Source: Oscillospiraceae bacterium
GTDB lineage: Bacteria; Bacillota; Clostridia; Oscillospirales; Ruminococcaceae
Direction: 5' to 3'
Assembly (NCBI GenBank): GCA_017468865.1
Contig: JAFUHM010000007.1
Location: 1-35,495, forward strand
Length of the DNA stretch: 35,495 bases
Part shown: piece after piece, positions 17,029-24,611 of the stretch
How the letters are laid out: every line of letters starts with the position of its first letter
How positions within the stretch are numbered: position 1 is the first letter of the stretch
The notes under the pieces: model-generated
Seen by the model: only the letters and a program-made list of their open reading frames with translations
The model's database searches: none
What the model was told of the DNA's origin: nothing
Program-made: the position numbers and the translations under genes

Positions 17029-17790
17029 ATGTATTCTATCACACGAATGGGCTGCAACTGCATACATGATGAAAAGTTCCTGATAGACTCCCCGGGAGGA
17101 TTTGACGGGTACCTTATGCTTTTCGTGAGGACCAAGGCTCTGTTTCGGCTGGGCGGTGAGGTGATAACGGAGCCCGATACTTTCATCGTGTTCAAGCCGC
17201 ACACTCCGCTGTACTACGGTGCCTGCGAGGGAAAGTACGTCAATGACTGGATAATCTTCAACTGCACGGAGGGGATCTCCGCCGATGTGAGGTTCGGCGT
17301 GCCTGTGGAGATAAACGGGACAGTCGATGTGAGCCAGTACTTCAAACTCCTGTCGGACTGCTTTTACAGGAGCGAGAATATGGAGGCAGTGGGATTTCTC
17401 ATAAGGGCGCTCATGAGTGAGGTGTTTGCGGAAAAGCAGACGGAGCTCCCCCATTACAGGGAACTGCTTGATCTGCGGGGAAAGATATATGCCTCACCCG
17501 AAACTGACTGGACGGTGGAGAAGATGGCACGCACGGCAGGGATAAGCGAGCCTTACCTGTACAAGCTGTACAAGCTGGCCTTCGGAGTGACCTGCAATGC
17601 GGATCTTATCATGAGCAGGATAGAGAAGGCGGAACATTATCTGATGTTTACCGATCACAACATAGAGGAGATCGCCTATTTGTGCGGATACAGCAATACT
17701 GTGCATTTTTCGAGACAGTTCAAGCAGATAAGAGGGATATCGCCTTCGGAAGTCAGAAGTGCAAGGAATGAGAAACGTGGAGAAATGTGA
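17029..17790 (+). CDS. AraC-family transcriptional regulator
   Basis: The 253-residue regulator has an N-terminal cupin-type sensing domain (about 1-130) with a GGFDGYLMLFVRTKA strand pattern. The last ~100 residues are two helix-turn-helix motifs: WTVEKMARTAGISEPYLYKLYKLAF and NIEEIAYLCGYSNTVHFSRQFKQIRGISPSEV. This layout is typical of single-component sugar-responsive AraC regulators. The ligand is unknown. Site GGAGGG (17020-17025) lies 3 nt before ATG 17029. It overlaps the following Nudix gene through TGATG, which indicates translational coupling. It may be co-transcribed with nfnAB or have its own promoter; none is clear in 16928-17028. Confidence 0.92.
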   Translation: MYSITRMGCNCIHDEKFLIDSPGGFDGYLMLFVRTKALFRLGGEVITEPDTFIVFKPHTPLYYGACEGKYVNDWIIFNCTEGISADVRFGVPVEINGTVDVSQYFKLLSDCFYRSENMEAVGFLIRALMSEVFAEKQTELPHYRELLDLRGKIYASPETDWTVEKMARTAGISEPYLYKLYKLAFGVTCNADLIMSRIEKAEHYLMFTDHNIEEIAYLCGYSNTVHFSRQFKQIRGISPSEVRSARNEKRGEM

Positions 17791-18284
17791 TGCGGCTTTT
17801 ACATATAATGGACAGCGATGACTATGAGAACTGCACACGGCTGGCGGTCAGGAACTCCGCAAGGGCAATAATCGTGTCGGACGGCATGGTGGCTTTGATA
17901 CACAGCCGTTCAAGAAACTATTACAAGTTACCCGGCGGCGGCATAGAAAAAGGAGAAAGCAAAGAGGATAGCCTCATCAGGGAGACACTTGAGGAGACGG
18001 GTCTTCAGGTGATACCCGAAACGATAAGCGAACTCGGCTACATACACCGAATAAAGAGATCCCGGAAATACGAGGACGAATGTTTCATACAGAATAACTA
18101 CTACTATTTCTGCGAGGTCAGGGACGGCGTGTCCGAACCGAGGTACGATGAAGGTGAGCTTTCGGAGGATTTTATCCCTGAGTTCGTGGATCCGAGGCTT
18201 GCGCTGGAAGTAAACTCACGGATAGGCGAGAATGACCCCCTATATGAGATGGTGTCAAGGGAGAATTTATCCTGGAACTGCTGA
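17790..18284 (+). CDS. Nudix hydrolase
   Basis: The 164-residue protein carries a complete Nudix box, GGGIEKGESKEDSLIRETLE followed by ETGL, with the REUxEE metal-binding glutamates intact. The family hydrolyses nucleoside diphosphates linked to another group. The substrate cannot be read from sequence; the AraC regulator in the same operon gives no clear hint. The start ATG 17790 overlaps the previous stop (TGATG), with GGAG at 17779-17782; an alternative GTG at 17787 is in frame. The C-terminal ~40 residues are acidic and end near NLSWNC. Confidence 0.9.
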   Translation: MRLLHIMDSDDYENCTRLAVRNSARAIIVSDGMVALIHSRSRNYYKLPGGGIEKGESKEDSLIRETLEETGLQVIPETISELGYIHRIKRSRKYEDECFIQNNYYYFCEVRDGVSEPRYDEGELSEDFIPEFVDPRLALEVNSRIGENDPLYEMVSRENLSWNC

Positions 18285-18365
18285 TAGAAGCAATGGATAT
18301 GAATGAGGGTGAACGGTCAGCAGGGACAGATGCTCATGCGAAATTGTAAAATTTCTGTAAATGAC

Positions 18366-18394
18366 TTGCATTTACGGGATAATAGGAGTATAAT
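18366..18394 (+). promoter_or_regulatory. promoter of the pheS T-box operon
   Basis: TTGCAT (18366-18371), 17-nt spacer, TATAAT (18389-18394). Transcription would begin near 18401, just upstream of T-box stem I. Confidence 0.8.
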
Positions 18395-18407
18395 GGAGAT
18401 ACACCAT

Positions 18408-18664
18408 AAACGCATTGACCGGGCAAAGTAAGGCTGGCACAGTCTGCGCACAGAGAACGGATCCTTGGGCTGGAAGATCCGCCGCAGCGTCACACCCGAA
18501 ATTTCACCCGTGAGCGGCAGCTCTCAAACCTTTGGCGGTAGGAGCTGACGGATGCCCCGTTACAGGCAGGATAACTACACCTTATGTGTGCTTTGACGGT
18601 GTTTCGCTCAAAGATAAGGTGGAAGTCTGTCCGAGGTCATACCGAGGTCAGGCTTATTTTATTT
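18408..18664 (+). promoter_or_regulatory. T-box leader, Phe specifier (UUC), controlling pheS-pheT
   Basis: The leader reads uncharged tRNA. Stem I features are visible: CGGG (18420-18423) with CCCG (18507-18510), an AGTA S-turn (18427-18430) opposite GAA (18498-18500), CTGCG/CGCAG (18444-18448, 18483-18487), an AGAGA bulge (18452-18456) and CGGATC/GATCCG (18458-18463, 18476-18481) around a GGGCTGG loop. The specifier position after GAA reads TTC (18503-18505), a phenylalanine codon, which fits pheS. AAGGTGGAA (18616-18624) looks like the start of a T-box but lacks the usual ACCGCG, and its UGGA would pair best with a tRNA ending U-CCA. A competing stem CACCTTAT/ATAAGGTG (18578-18585, 18614-18621) covers it. 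The intrinsic terminator is listed separately. Confidence 0.82.
18623..18664 (+). terminator. regulated terminator of the Phe T-box
   Basis: AAGTCTG (18623-18629) pairs with CAGGCTT (18649-18655, one G-U). The inner part is CC-GA-GGT-CAT-ACC-GA-GG, with a tandem G-A pair. It is followed by ATTTTATTT. It lies just before the pheS ribosome site, as expected for a leader switch. Confidence 0.75.
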
Positions 18665-18679
18665 GAAAGAAGGAATATC

Positions 18680-19699
18680 ATGAAAGAGCAGCTCAAACAG
18701 ATACTTGAGAATGCCCGCAAGGAGCTTGAAAGCACAGTTGACTCAAAGACGATAGAGGATCTCAGGGTCCGCTATCTGGGCAAAAAGGGAGAGCTTACCG
18801 CTATCCTGAAGCAGATGGGACAGCTTTCCGCCGAGGAACGCCCCGTGGTAGGTCAGCTGGCAAACTCCGTCCGCACTCAGATAGAGGACATAATCAAGCA
18901 GAAATCCGAACGCATCCGCACCGAACAGGCAGCCCTCAAGCTGGCATCGGAGAAGATAGACGTCACTCTCCCCGGCAAGGATATGGCTGTAGGACGTGCT
19001 CATCCCCTCAACGCCGTGCTTGAAGAGGTGGAAGAGATCTTCCTGGGGATGGGATTTGACATCGTGAGCGGCCCTGAGGTGGAGACAGATCACTACTGCT
19101 TTGAGGCGCTGAATATGCCTAAGTCTCACCCTGCAAGAGATACGCAGGATACCTTCTACATTTCCGATAATGTGGTGCTCCGCACACAGACTTCATCCGT
19201 ACAGATACGCACGATGGAGATAAGGAAGCCTCCTATAAGGATAATCTCCCCCGGCAGAGTTTACCGTTCGGATACGGTGGATGCAACTCACTCTCCCCTC
19301 TTCCATCAGATAGAGGGACTGGTGGTGGACAAGGGCATCACGCTGGGCGACCTGTACGGCACACTTGATCTGCTGATGAAGAAGCTCTACGGCAAGGATA
19401 CACAGATACGTCTGCGTCCGCATCACTTCCCCTATACAGAACCCTCCGCAGAGGTGGACCTTATGTGCTTCAACTGCGGCGGCAAGGGATGCCCTATGTG
19501 CAAGAACGAGGGTTATGTTGAGCTTCTTGGCGCAGGCATGGTACATCCCGACGTTCTCCGCAGATGCGGCATAGACCCTGAGGAATACTCGGGATTTGCC
19601 TTCGGCATAGGTCTGGAGCGCATCACAATGGGACGTTACGGCATCAACGATATGCGACTGCTTTATGAGAATGACATGAGATTCTTAGGGCAGTTCTGA
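18680..19699 (+). CDS. pheS: phenylalanyl-tRNA synthetase alpha subunit
   Basis: Catalytic subunit of the (alpha-beta)2 enzyme that charges tRNA-Phe. The 339-residue protein has an N-terminal coiled coil (about 1-85) that contacts tRNA and a class II catalytic core: motif 1 near [20 protein letters not shown], motif 2 near [20 protein letters not shown], and motif 3 [19 protein letters not shown] Cys cluster [13 protein letters not shown] is typical of bacterial PheS. Start at 18680 follows GAAGGAA; the open frame continues upstream into the T-box and is not translated. The next gene begins 9 nt after the stop. Confidence 0.97.
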   Translation: MKEQLKQILENARKELESTVDSKTIEDLRVRYLGKKGELTAILKQMGQLSAEERPVVGQLANSVRTQIEDIIKQKSERIRTEQAALKLASEKIDVTLPGKDMAVGRAHPLNAVLEEVEEIFLGMGFDIVSGPEVETDHYCFEALNMPKSHPARDTQDTFYISDNVVLRTQTSSVQIRTMEIRKPPIRIISPGRVYRSDTVDATHSPLFHQIEGLVVDKGITLGDLYGTLDLLMKKLYGKDTQIRLRPHHFPYTEPSAEVDLMCFNCGGKGCPMCKNEGYVELLGAGMVHPDVLRRCGIDPEEYSGFAFGIGLERITMGRYGINDMRLLYENDMRFLGQF

Positions 19700-19708
19700 T
19701 AAGACGGG

Positions 19709-20860
19709 ATGAAAAACGCACATCATCTTCTTTTCACCTGCGAAGCAAGGCGGCTGCCCGTATATCTGAGCGTATATATTTTCCCTCTGCTCATCTATTT
19801 GCAGACGGGATACTCGGATGATGTGACTGTACGGCACTTCTTTGAGATATGCGGGATGAATGCGGTGATTGCATGGACTGTGCTGCTTGCTGCGGTATAC
19901 GTTATATATCTTGTGGCAAGGTGCAGGGCATTTGACAGAGAACTTGCACGGCTGAGCGCACCCGAACTGGAGAAACTGACTGATGCTGTACGGGATAAGC
20001 AGGGAGTACCTGTTTTTGACGGACGTATAGTCGTGACAGATTCCTGCCTTTTCTACACGGGCGGTACTGTGATACCTATGGAAGAGATACGGGAAATCAT
20101 CATAGAGATGAGTGAGACCTCTTATCTTCCCGTGTATCATATGTATGTATACTGTGCGGATGATGAACGCAGGATGATACGCATAGGGTTCAGGCCTCTT
20201 TCATATGAGTTTGAGAGCCTTATATCCGACAGGATACGGGTCATCCGCCAGGATCGTCCCCTTGCAGGAAAAGGGGCGATAAGGGGCGGGATGATAAGGG
20301 AGACCGAGCCCCTGTCCGACGATGTGAGATCAGATCACCTGATAAAGGGCAACCGAAAGGCTCTGATACTTCGGACACTGCGTCCGCTGGGTATGGGACT
20401 GGTGGCATATGCAAGCTGCTTTGCCGTCACGATATGGGTTCCGTGGCTGGAAGAAGATCTCATAACTGCCGTATGGATAGCGGCTCCGAGTGTGATATTT
20501 CTCGTCTTTGCAGCGCTGGTCTTCTGCAAAGCGAAAAGAGGATACGACAGAGTATCCCGCTTCTTTGCCGAGGCTGAGGACTTTGAAAGAATGTCTGCCG
20601 CTCCTTTGCGGTTCGGCACATTCTATCTGTTTGACAGATATTTATACTATCCCGACGGCTTCCTTATAGTACCCTATGATGAGATCACGGACTGCGGCAC
20701 TTCATACAGCAAGCGGTACTCCATACCCCTTTCAGCCGCCCTGATCATCAGCACCGCCCGTAAGAAGTATACGATACCCATTGTGAAATGGCGGGAATTC
20801 ATGGCAGAAGAGACAGAAGCTCTTCACACGCTCGGCGAATATATGCAAGGCGGTCAATGA
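19709..20860 (+). CDS. unknown membrane protein between pheS and pheT, internally duplicated
   Basis: I do not recognise a family. The 383-residue protein has four hydrophobic helices in two pairs (about 18-33 and 50-70; 230-250 and 257-278). Each pair is followed by a soluble beta-rich segment that looks like a PH-like or YcxB-like domain (VPVFDGRIVVTDSCLFYTGG; FYLFDRYLYYPDGFLIVPYDE). The pattern [TM-TM-beta]x2 suggests an ancient duplication. It starts 9 nt after the pheS stop with no real ribosome site (GGG directly abuts the ATG), so translation may depend on coupling with pheS. pheT begins 30 nt downstream. Placement inside a synthetase operon controlled by a T-box means its expression should rise when Phe is scarce; a functional link is not shown. 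Confidence 0.8.
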   Translation: MKNAHHLLFTCEARRLPVYLSVYIFPLLIYLQTGYSDDVTVRHFFEICGMNAVIAWTVLLAAVYVIYLVARCRAFDRELARLSAPELEKLTDAVRDKQGVPVFDGRIVVTDSCLFYTGGTVIPMEEIREIIIEMSETSYLPVYHMYVYCADDERRMIRIGFRPLSYEFESLISDRIRVIRQDRPLAGKGAIRGGMIRETEPLSDDVRSDHLIKGNRKALILRTLRPLGMGLVAYASCFAVTIWVPWLEEDLITAVWIAAPSVIFLVFAALVFCKAKRGYDRVSRFFAEAEDFERMSAAPLRFGTFYLFDRYLYYPDGFLIVPYDEITDCGTSYSKRYSIPLSAALIISTARKKYTIPIVKWREFMAEETEALHTLGEYMQGGQ

Positions 20861-20890
20861 TTTTGATAAACCGATAACGGAGGTAAAATA

Positions 20891-23305
20891 ATGGATCTTT
20901 CATTAAGATGGTTAAATGATTATATAGATGTTTCCGATATTTCCGTAAAGGATCTGTGCGCAGGTCTTACACTGAGCGGATCAAAAGTGGAAAAGTACAC
21001 GGAAGAGGGGTCTGAGATCTCGAATGTGGTGGTGGCTAAGATACTCGATGTCAAGCCCCACTCAAATTCCGACCACCTTGTAATAACACAGGTGGATGCA
21101 GGTACCGGCGAGCCGATACAGATAGTCACGGGCGCTCCCAACATCAGGGAGAACAGCATAGGCGCTTTCGTCCCTGCCGCACTTGACGGCTCTACCCTGC
21201 CCGGCGGCGTTAAGATAAAGAAGGGCAAGCTCAGAGGGGAGATATCCAACGGTATGCTCTGCTCCCTCGGTGAACTGGGACTTACCGCACATGATTTCCC
21301 CAATGCCATAGAGGACGGCATATTCATACTTGATGAGAATGAGCTGGGTCAGCTCGTCCCCGGTACAGATATACGCAAGGCAATAGGTCTTGATGATGTG
21401 ACGGTGGAGTTCGAGATAACCCCCAACCGTCCCGACTGTCTGTCCGTCATAGGTCTTGCGAGGGAGACTCATGCGACATTCGACAGACCCCTGAAGACCA
21501 AGGCTCCCTCTTTCAAGGGCATGGGAGGCAGTGCTTCGGATGACCTGAATGTAGAGATAGTGAACAAGGATCTTTGCTCACGCTACATGGCTGCTGTGGT
21601 CAAGAACGTAAAGATACAGCCCTCCCCCCTGTGGATGAGAGAAAGGCTCCGTGCCTGCGGCGTGCGCCCCATAAACAACCTTGTGGATATCACCAACTAC
21701 GTTATGCTCGAATACGGTCATCCTATGCACGCATTTGACATTCGCTTCATCGACGGCGGCAGCATAAAGATACGCTCCGCAAAAGAGGGCGAAAAGATAA
21801 CCACTCTTGACGGCATCGAGCGCTCTCTTACATCAGATATGCTGGTCATAGCCGATGCAAACAAGCCCGTGGCAGTCGCAGGCGTCATGGGCGGCGAGTA
21901 CAGCGGCATCATGGATGATACCGTTACGGTGGTATTTGAGGCTGCCTGCTTTGACGGGGCAAGCGTGCGCACCACCGCAAAGGCACTCGGAATGCGCACG
22001 GACGCATCCGCACGCTTTGAAAAGGGACTTGACCCCCGTATGTGTGAGCCTGCTCTCATGCGTGCCTGCGAACTTGTGGAACTCCTCGGCTGCGGTGAAG
22101 TCGCAACAGGCATCATCGACTGTGCTGCCGGACAGTTCACTGACCGCACAGCTCCCTTTGATGCGGCATGGATAAACAAATTCCTCGGCACGGACATTCC
22201 CGAGAGCGAGATGCTCAGATACCTCTCTCTGCTTGATATCCGTGTGGAAAACGGCGTTGCTCACGCACCCGCTTACCGCAGTGACATCGGCTGCAAAAAC
22301 GACATTGCAGAAGAAGTAGCACGTCTTTACGGCTACAACAGGATACCTCAGACGATCATCAGAGGCGTAGCCTCCGGAGAATTCACCCCTATCCAGAAAT
22401 TCACACGCACTATCTCCCGTGCTGCCATATCCCTCGGAGCATACGATATCTGCACATTCTCCTTTATCTCACCGAGATCATTCGACAAGATACTGCTCCC
22501 CGAAAACAGTCCCCTCCGCAGAACGGTGAACATCACAAATCCGCTGGGTGAAGATACTTCCGTCATGAGAACTACTCTCCTGCCCTCCATGTGCGAAGTC
22601 CTCTCACGAAACTACAACAACCGCAATGAGAGTGCGTTCCTCTTTGAGATAGGAAACGAATACCTGCCCGGAGAGGGAGAGCTTCCCGATGAGCCTGCAC
22701 GCATAATATTCGGTGCCTACGGCAAGGATGCGGATTTCTATTCGATAAAGGGTGCAGCTGAAAAGCTCCTTGACATATGCGGCATAACTGATGTGGAATA
22801 TTTTCCCTGCAATGGTGAGGACGACACATTCGGTGAGGCTTGCGCATTCCATCCCGGAAGGTGCGCAGTGGTCGCTGTGGGAGGCGTGAAGCTCGGCATC
22901 ATCGGAGAACTTCATCCTCAGACTGCGGAGAATTACGGCATCGGCACCCGTGTGTATGCCGCTAAGTTCAACATTCCCGAAATGTTCGCCGCTCACGCAG
23001 AGAAGACCTACAAGCCCCTGCCCAAGTTCCCTGCCATGACCCGTGACCTTGCGGTGGTATGTGATGACGACATCCCTGTTGCTGCACTTCAGAAGGCTAT
23101 CGCCGAAGGTGTGGGCAAGACCCTTGAAATGGTCAAGGTGTTCGATGTTTACAGAGGCAGTCAGATAGAAAGTGGAAAGAAGTCTGTAGCCTTCAGCATT
23201 TCCATGAGATCCCATGAAGGCACGCTCACCGACGAACAGGCTGATTCAGCTATAAAGAAGGCTCTGAAGAAGCTCTCGGATATCGGCGCAAAGATCAGAG
23301 AATAA
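20891..23305 (+). CDS. pheT: phenylalanyl-tRNA synthetase beta subunit
   Basis: Partner of PheS, with editing and tRNA-binding roles. The 804-residue protein is of normal length. Domains in order: tRNA-binding OB fold (about 40-150, VVVAKILDVKPHSNSDHLVITQVDAG), B3/B4 editing domain (about 210-390, including LVDITNYVMLEYGHPMHAFD), B5 (about 405-470, DIRVENGVAHAPAYRSDIGCKNDIAEEVARLYGYNRIP), catalytic-like core, and C-terminal ferredoxin-fold anticodon-binding domain (about 710-804, FPAMTRDLAVVCDDDIPVA to GTLTDEQAD). A strong GGAGG lies before the ATG. It ends the operon, closed by a perfect 12-bp terminator. Confidence 0.97.
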   Translation: MDLSLRWLNDYIDVSDISVKDLCAGLTLSGSKVEKYTEEGSEISNVVVAKILDVKPHSNSDHLVITQVDAGTGEPIQIVTGAPNIRENSIGAFVPAALDGSTLPGGVKIKKGKLRGEISNGMLCSLGELGLTAHDFPNAIEDGIFILDENELGQLVPGTDIRKAIGLDDVTVEFEITPNRPDCLSVIGLARETHATFDRPLKTKAPSFKGMGGSASDDLNVEIVNKDLCSRYMAAVVKNVKIQPSPLWMRERLRACGVRPINNLVDITNYVMLEYGHPMHAFDIRFIDGGSIKIRSAKEGEKITTLDGIERSLTSDMLVIADANKPVAVAGVMGGEYSGIMDDTVTVVFEAACFDGASVRTTAKALGMRTDASARFEKGLDPRMCEPALMRACELVELLGCGEVATGIIDCAAGQFTDRTAPFDAAWINKFLGTDIPESEMLRYLSLLDIRVENGVAHAPAYRSDIGCKNDIAEEVARLYGYNRIPQTIIRGVASGEFTPIQKFTRTISRAAISLGAYDICTFSFISPRSFDKILLPENSPLRRTVNITNPLGEDTSVMRTTLLPSMCEVLSRNYNNRNESAFLFEIGNEYLPGEGELPDEPARIIFGAYGKDADFYSIKGAAEKLLDICGITDVEYFPCNGEDDTFGEACAFHPGRCAVVAVGGVKLGIIGELHPQTAENYGIGTRVYAAKFNIPEMFAAHAEKTYKPLPKFPAMTRDLAVVCDDDIPVAALQKAIAEGVGKTLEMVKVFDVYRGSQIESGKKSVAFSISMRSHEGTLTDEQADSAIKKALKKLSDIGAKIRE

Positions 23306-23320
23306 TGCCCAAGAATACGG

Positions 23321-23353
23321 CATCCCTCACTGTAACAGTGAGGGATGTTTTTT
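23321..23353 (+). terminator. intrinsic terminator of the pheS-pheT operon
   Basis: Perfect 12-bp stem (23321-23332, 23336-23347) with a TAA loop and TTTTTT (23348-23353). Confidence 0.95.
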
Positions 23354-23362
23354 ATGATGCGG

Positions 23363-24250
23363 TCATTCGGATATGTTCTCAAATGAGCTTCGGAGGTGTT
23401 TGAGGAACCGCTCCGCAATTGGGGTGAATGCCTGATGCCTGTTCCATGAGATATAGAGCTTCGTTTCCAGTACAGGATACAGAGGCACGAATACAAGGCC
23501 GCTTTCGGGGGTGGTGTTGACCAACTTGTCAAAGGTGAGAAGATACCCCAGACCTTCCTTTGCGAATATGGAGCCGTTGTAGGAAAGCCTGAACGAACCT
23601 TCCAGCCGAAGCTGTGCAAAATCATTCTCCGCCCATTTCCTGATCTCGTTGTTCCACGCCTGATCGGAACAGAACAGCGGGATATCCTTCAGATCACCTA
23701 TGCCTATCCGCTCCTTCGACGAGAGGGGGTCTGATGCGGGCACCACAAGTCCCCATCTGTCACTTTCGGGGAACTCGATGTACTCATACTTGCGACTGTC
23801 GGGAAGCTCGGCAAGAACGAGGAAGTCAAGCAGTCCCTTATCCAGTTTGTCTGCGATCTGCTCGGTGTCGCCGCTGGTGATGTGGTAGTGCAGGTTCGGA
23901 TAACTCTTCTTGAATTCCTTTATGCTCCTTGCGAGAAATCTTATCTGATAGGACTCCGCAAGCCCAAGATATAGCTCGCCCCCTGTGATATCGTCCAGGG
24001 ATACAAATTCCTGCTCGATCTTGTCCGCCATGCTGACAAGATCCTGCGCACGGTTCCTGAGAAGCATCCCCTCATCGGTAAGGCGGATGCTGAAGCTGTG
24101 CCTTGTGAACAGCTGCTTGCCCAGCTCATCCTCCAGGGATCTTATAGCCTTGGAAAGGGTGGGCTGTGTCACATGAAGGAAGTCGGCGGCACGGCTCATG
24201 TTCTCTTCTCTTGCCGCCGCAAGAAAGTATCTGAGCGTTCTTATCTCCAT
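23363..24250 (-). CDS. LysR-family transcriptional regulator
   Basis: The 295-residue regulator has an N-terminal winged helix (MEIRTLRYFLAAAREENMSR, then AADFLHVTQPTLSKAIRSLEDELG, residues 1-60) and a two-part effector-binding domain (about 90-290). The start 24250 is chosen because GGAGAT lies upstream (24260-24255) and the product begins MEIRTLRYFL, standard for the family; a longer frame to 24364 runs across the divergent promoter. It is divergent from a small gene and an alpha/beta hydrolase, the usual arrangement for a regulator and its target. The inducer is unknown. Confidence 0.94.
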   Translation of the reverse strand: MEIRTLRYFLAAAREENMSRAADFLHVTQPTLSKAIRSLEDELGKQLFTRHSFSIRLTDEGMLLRNRAQDLVSMADKIEQEFVSLDDITGGELYLGLAESYQIRFLARSIKEFKKSYPNLHYHITSGDTEQIADKLDKGLLDFLVLAELPDSRKYEYIEFPESDRWGLVVPASDPLSSKERIGIGDLKDIPLFCSDQAWNNEIRKWAENDFAQLRLEGSFRLSYNGSIFAKEGLGYLLTFDKLVNTTPESGLVFVPLYPVLETKLYISWNRHQAFTPIAERFLKHLRSSFENISE

Positions 24251-24268
24251 AAATATCTCCGAAATGAT

Positions 24269-24283
24269 ATTCCGAATTGGAAT
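24269..24283. promoter_or_regulatory. LysR-type T-N11-A operator
   Basis: Inverted repeat ATTCC-GAATT-GGAAT, with T24270 and A24282 separated by 11 nt, the LysR consensus. A direct repeat ATGATATTC (24264-24272 and 24287-24295) flanks it 23 bp apart. It lies between the LysR gene and the divergent promoter, suited to autoregulation and activation. Confidence 0.7.
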
Positions 24284-24306
24284 TCTATGATATTCATTAT
24301 AACCAT

Positions 24307-24335
24307 TTGCAAAAGCTTTGTCAATAGTATATAAT
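24307..24335 (+). promoter_or_regulatory. promoter of the small gene and hydrolase
   Basis: TTGCAA (24307-24312), 17-nt spacer, TATAAT (24330-24335). The LysR operator ends 23 nt upstream of the -35. Confidence 0.75.
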
Positions 24336-24366
24336 AAATACAGAGGATAAAACAAGTGAGGCAAAT

Positions 24367-24594
24367 ATGGATATTGATCGGCTAAAACAGTCCCTCGGCG
24401 ATGCAGGGTGCAGTTCGGATGACATCGGACGGATAGTCAGGATGTTCGCAGAGGATGAGCCCGACATGGCTCTGAGGGCGATAAGGAAAAACAGATGCAC
24501 GCTCATGGCACAGCTGCACGAAAGCGGAAGAAAAATAGACTGCCTTGACTTCCTGATCCGGGATCTGGAAAAGGAGATAAGACAGACAAAATGA
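24367..24594 (+). CDS. small protein of unknown function
   Basis: A 75-residue, highly charged, predicted helical protein with two cysteines (C15, C44 by approximate count) and a final helix DFLIRDLEKEIRQTK. I recognise the overall look of short helical proteins near regulators in Clostridia, but no family. GTGAGG (24356-24361) lies 5 nt before the ATG. It leads the operon under the LysR-type operator, and its stop lies 17 nt before the chosen start of the hydrolase; an in-frame ATG (24591) overlaps its TGA (ATGA). Confidence 0.75.
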   Translation: MDIDRLKQSLGDAGCSSDDIGRIVRMFAEDEPDMALRAIRKNRCTLMAQLHESGRKIDCLDFLIRDLEKEIRQTK

Positions 24595-24611
24595 AATTCG
24601 GAGGTTTTATG

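Noticed and set aside
18408..18664. Cobalamin riboswitch or RNase P RNA as the identity of the pheS leader
   Set aside because: Neither the B12 box nor RNase P conserved regions are present, while stem I, UUC specifier and position before pheS fit a T-box.
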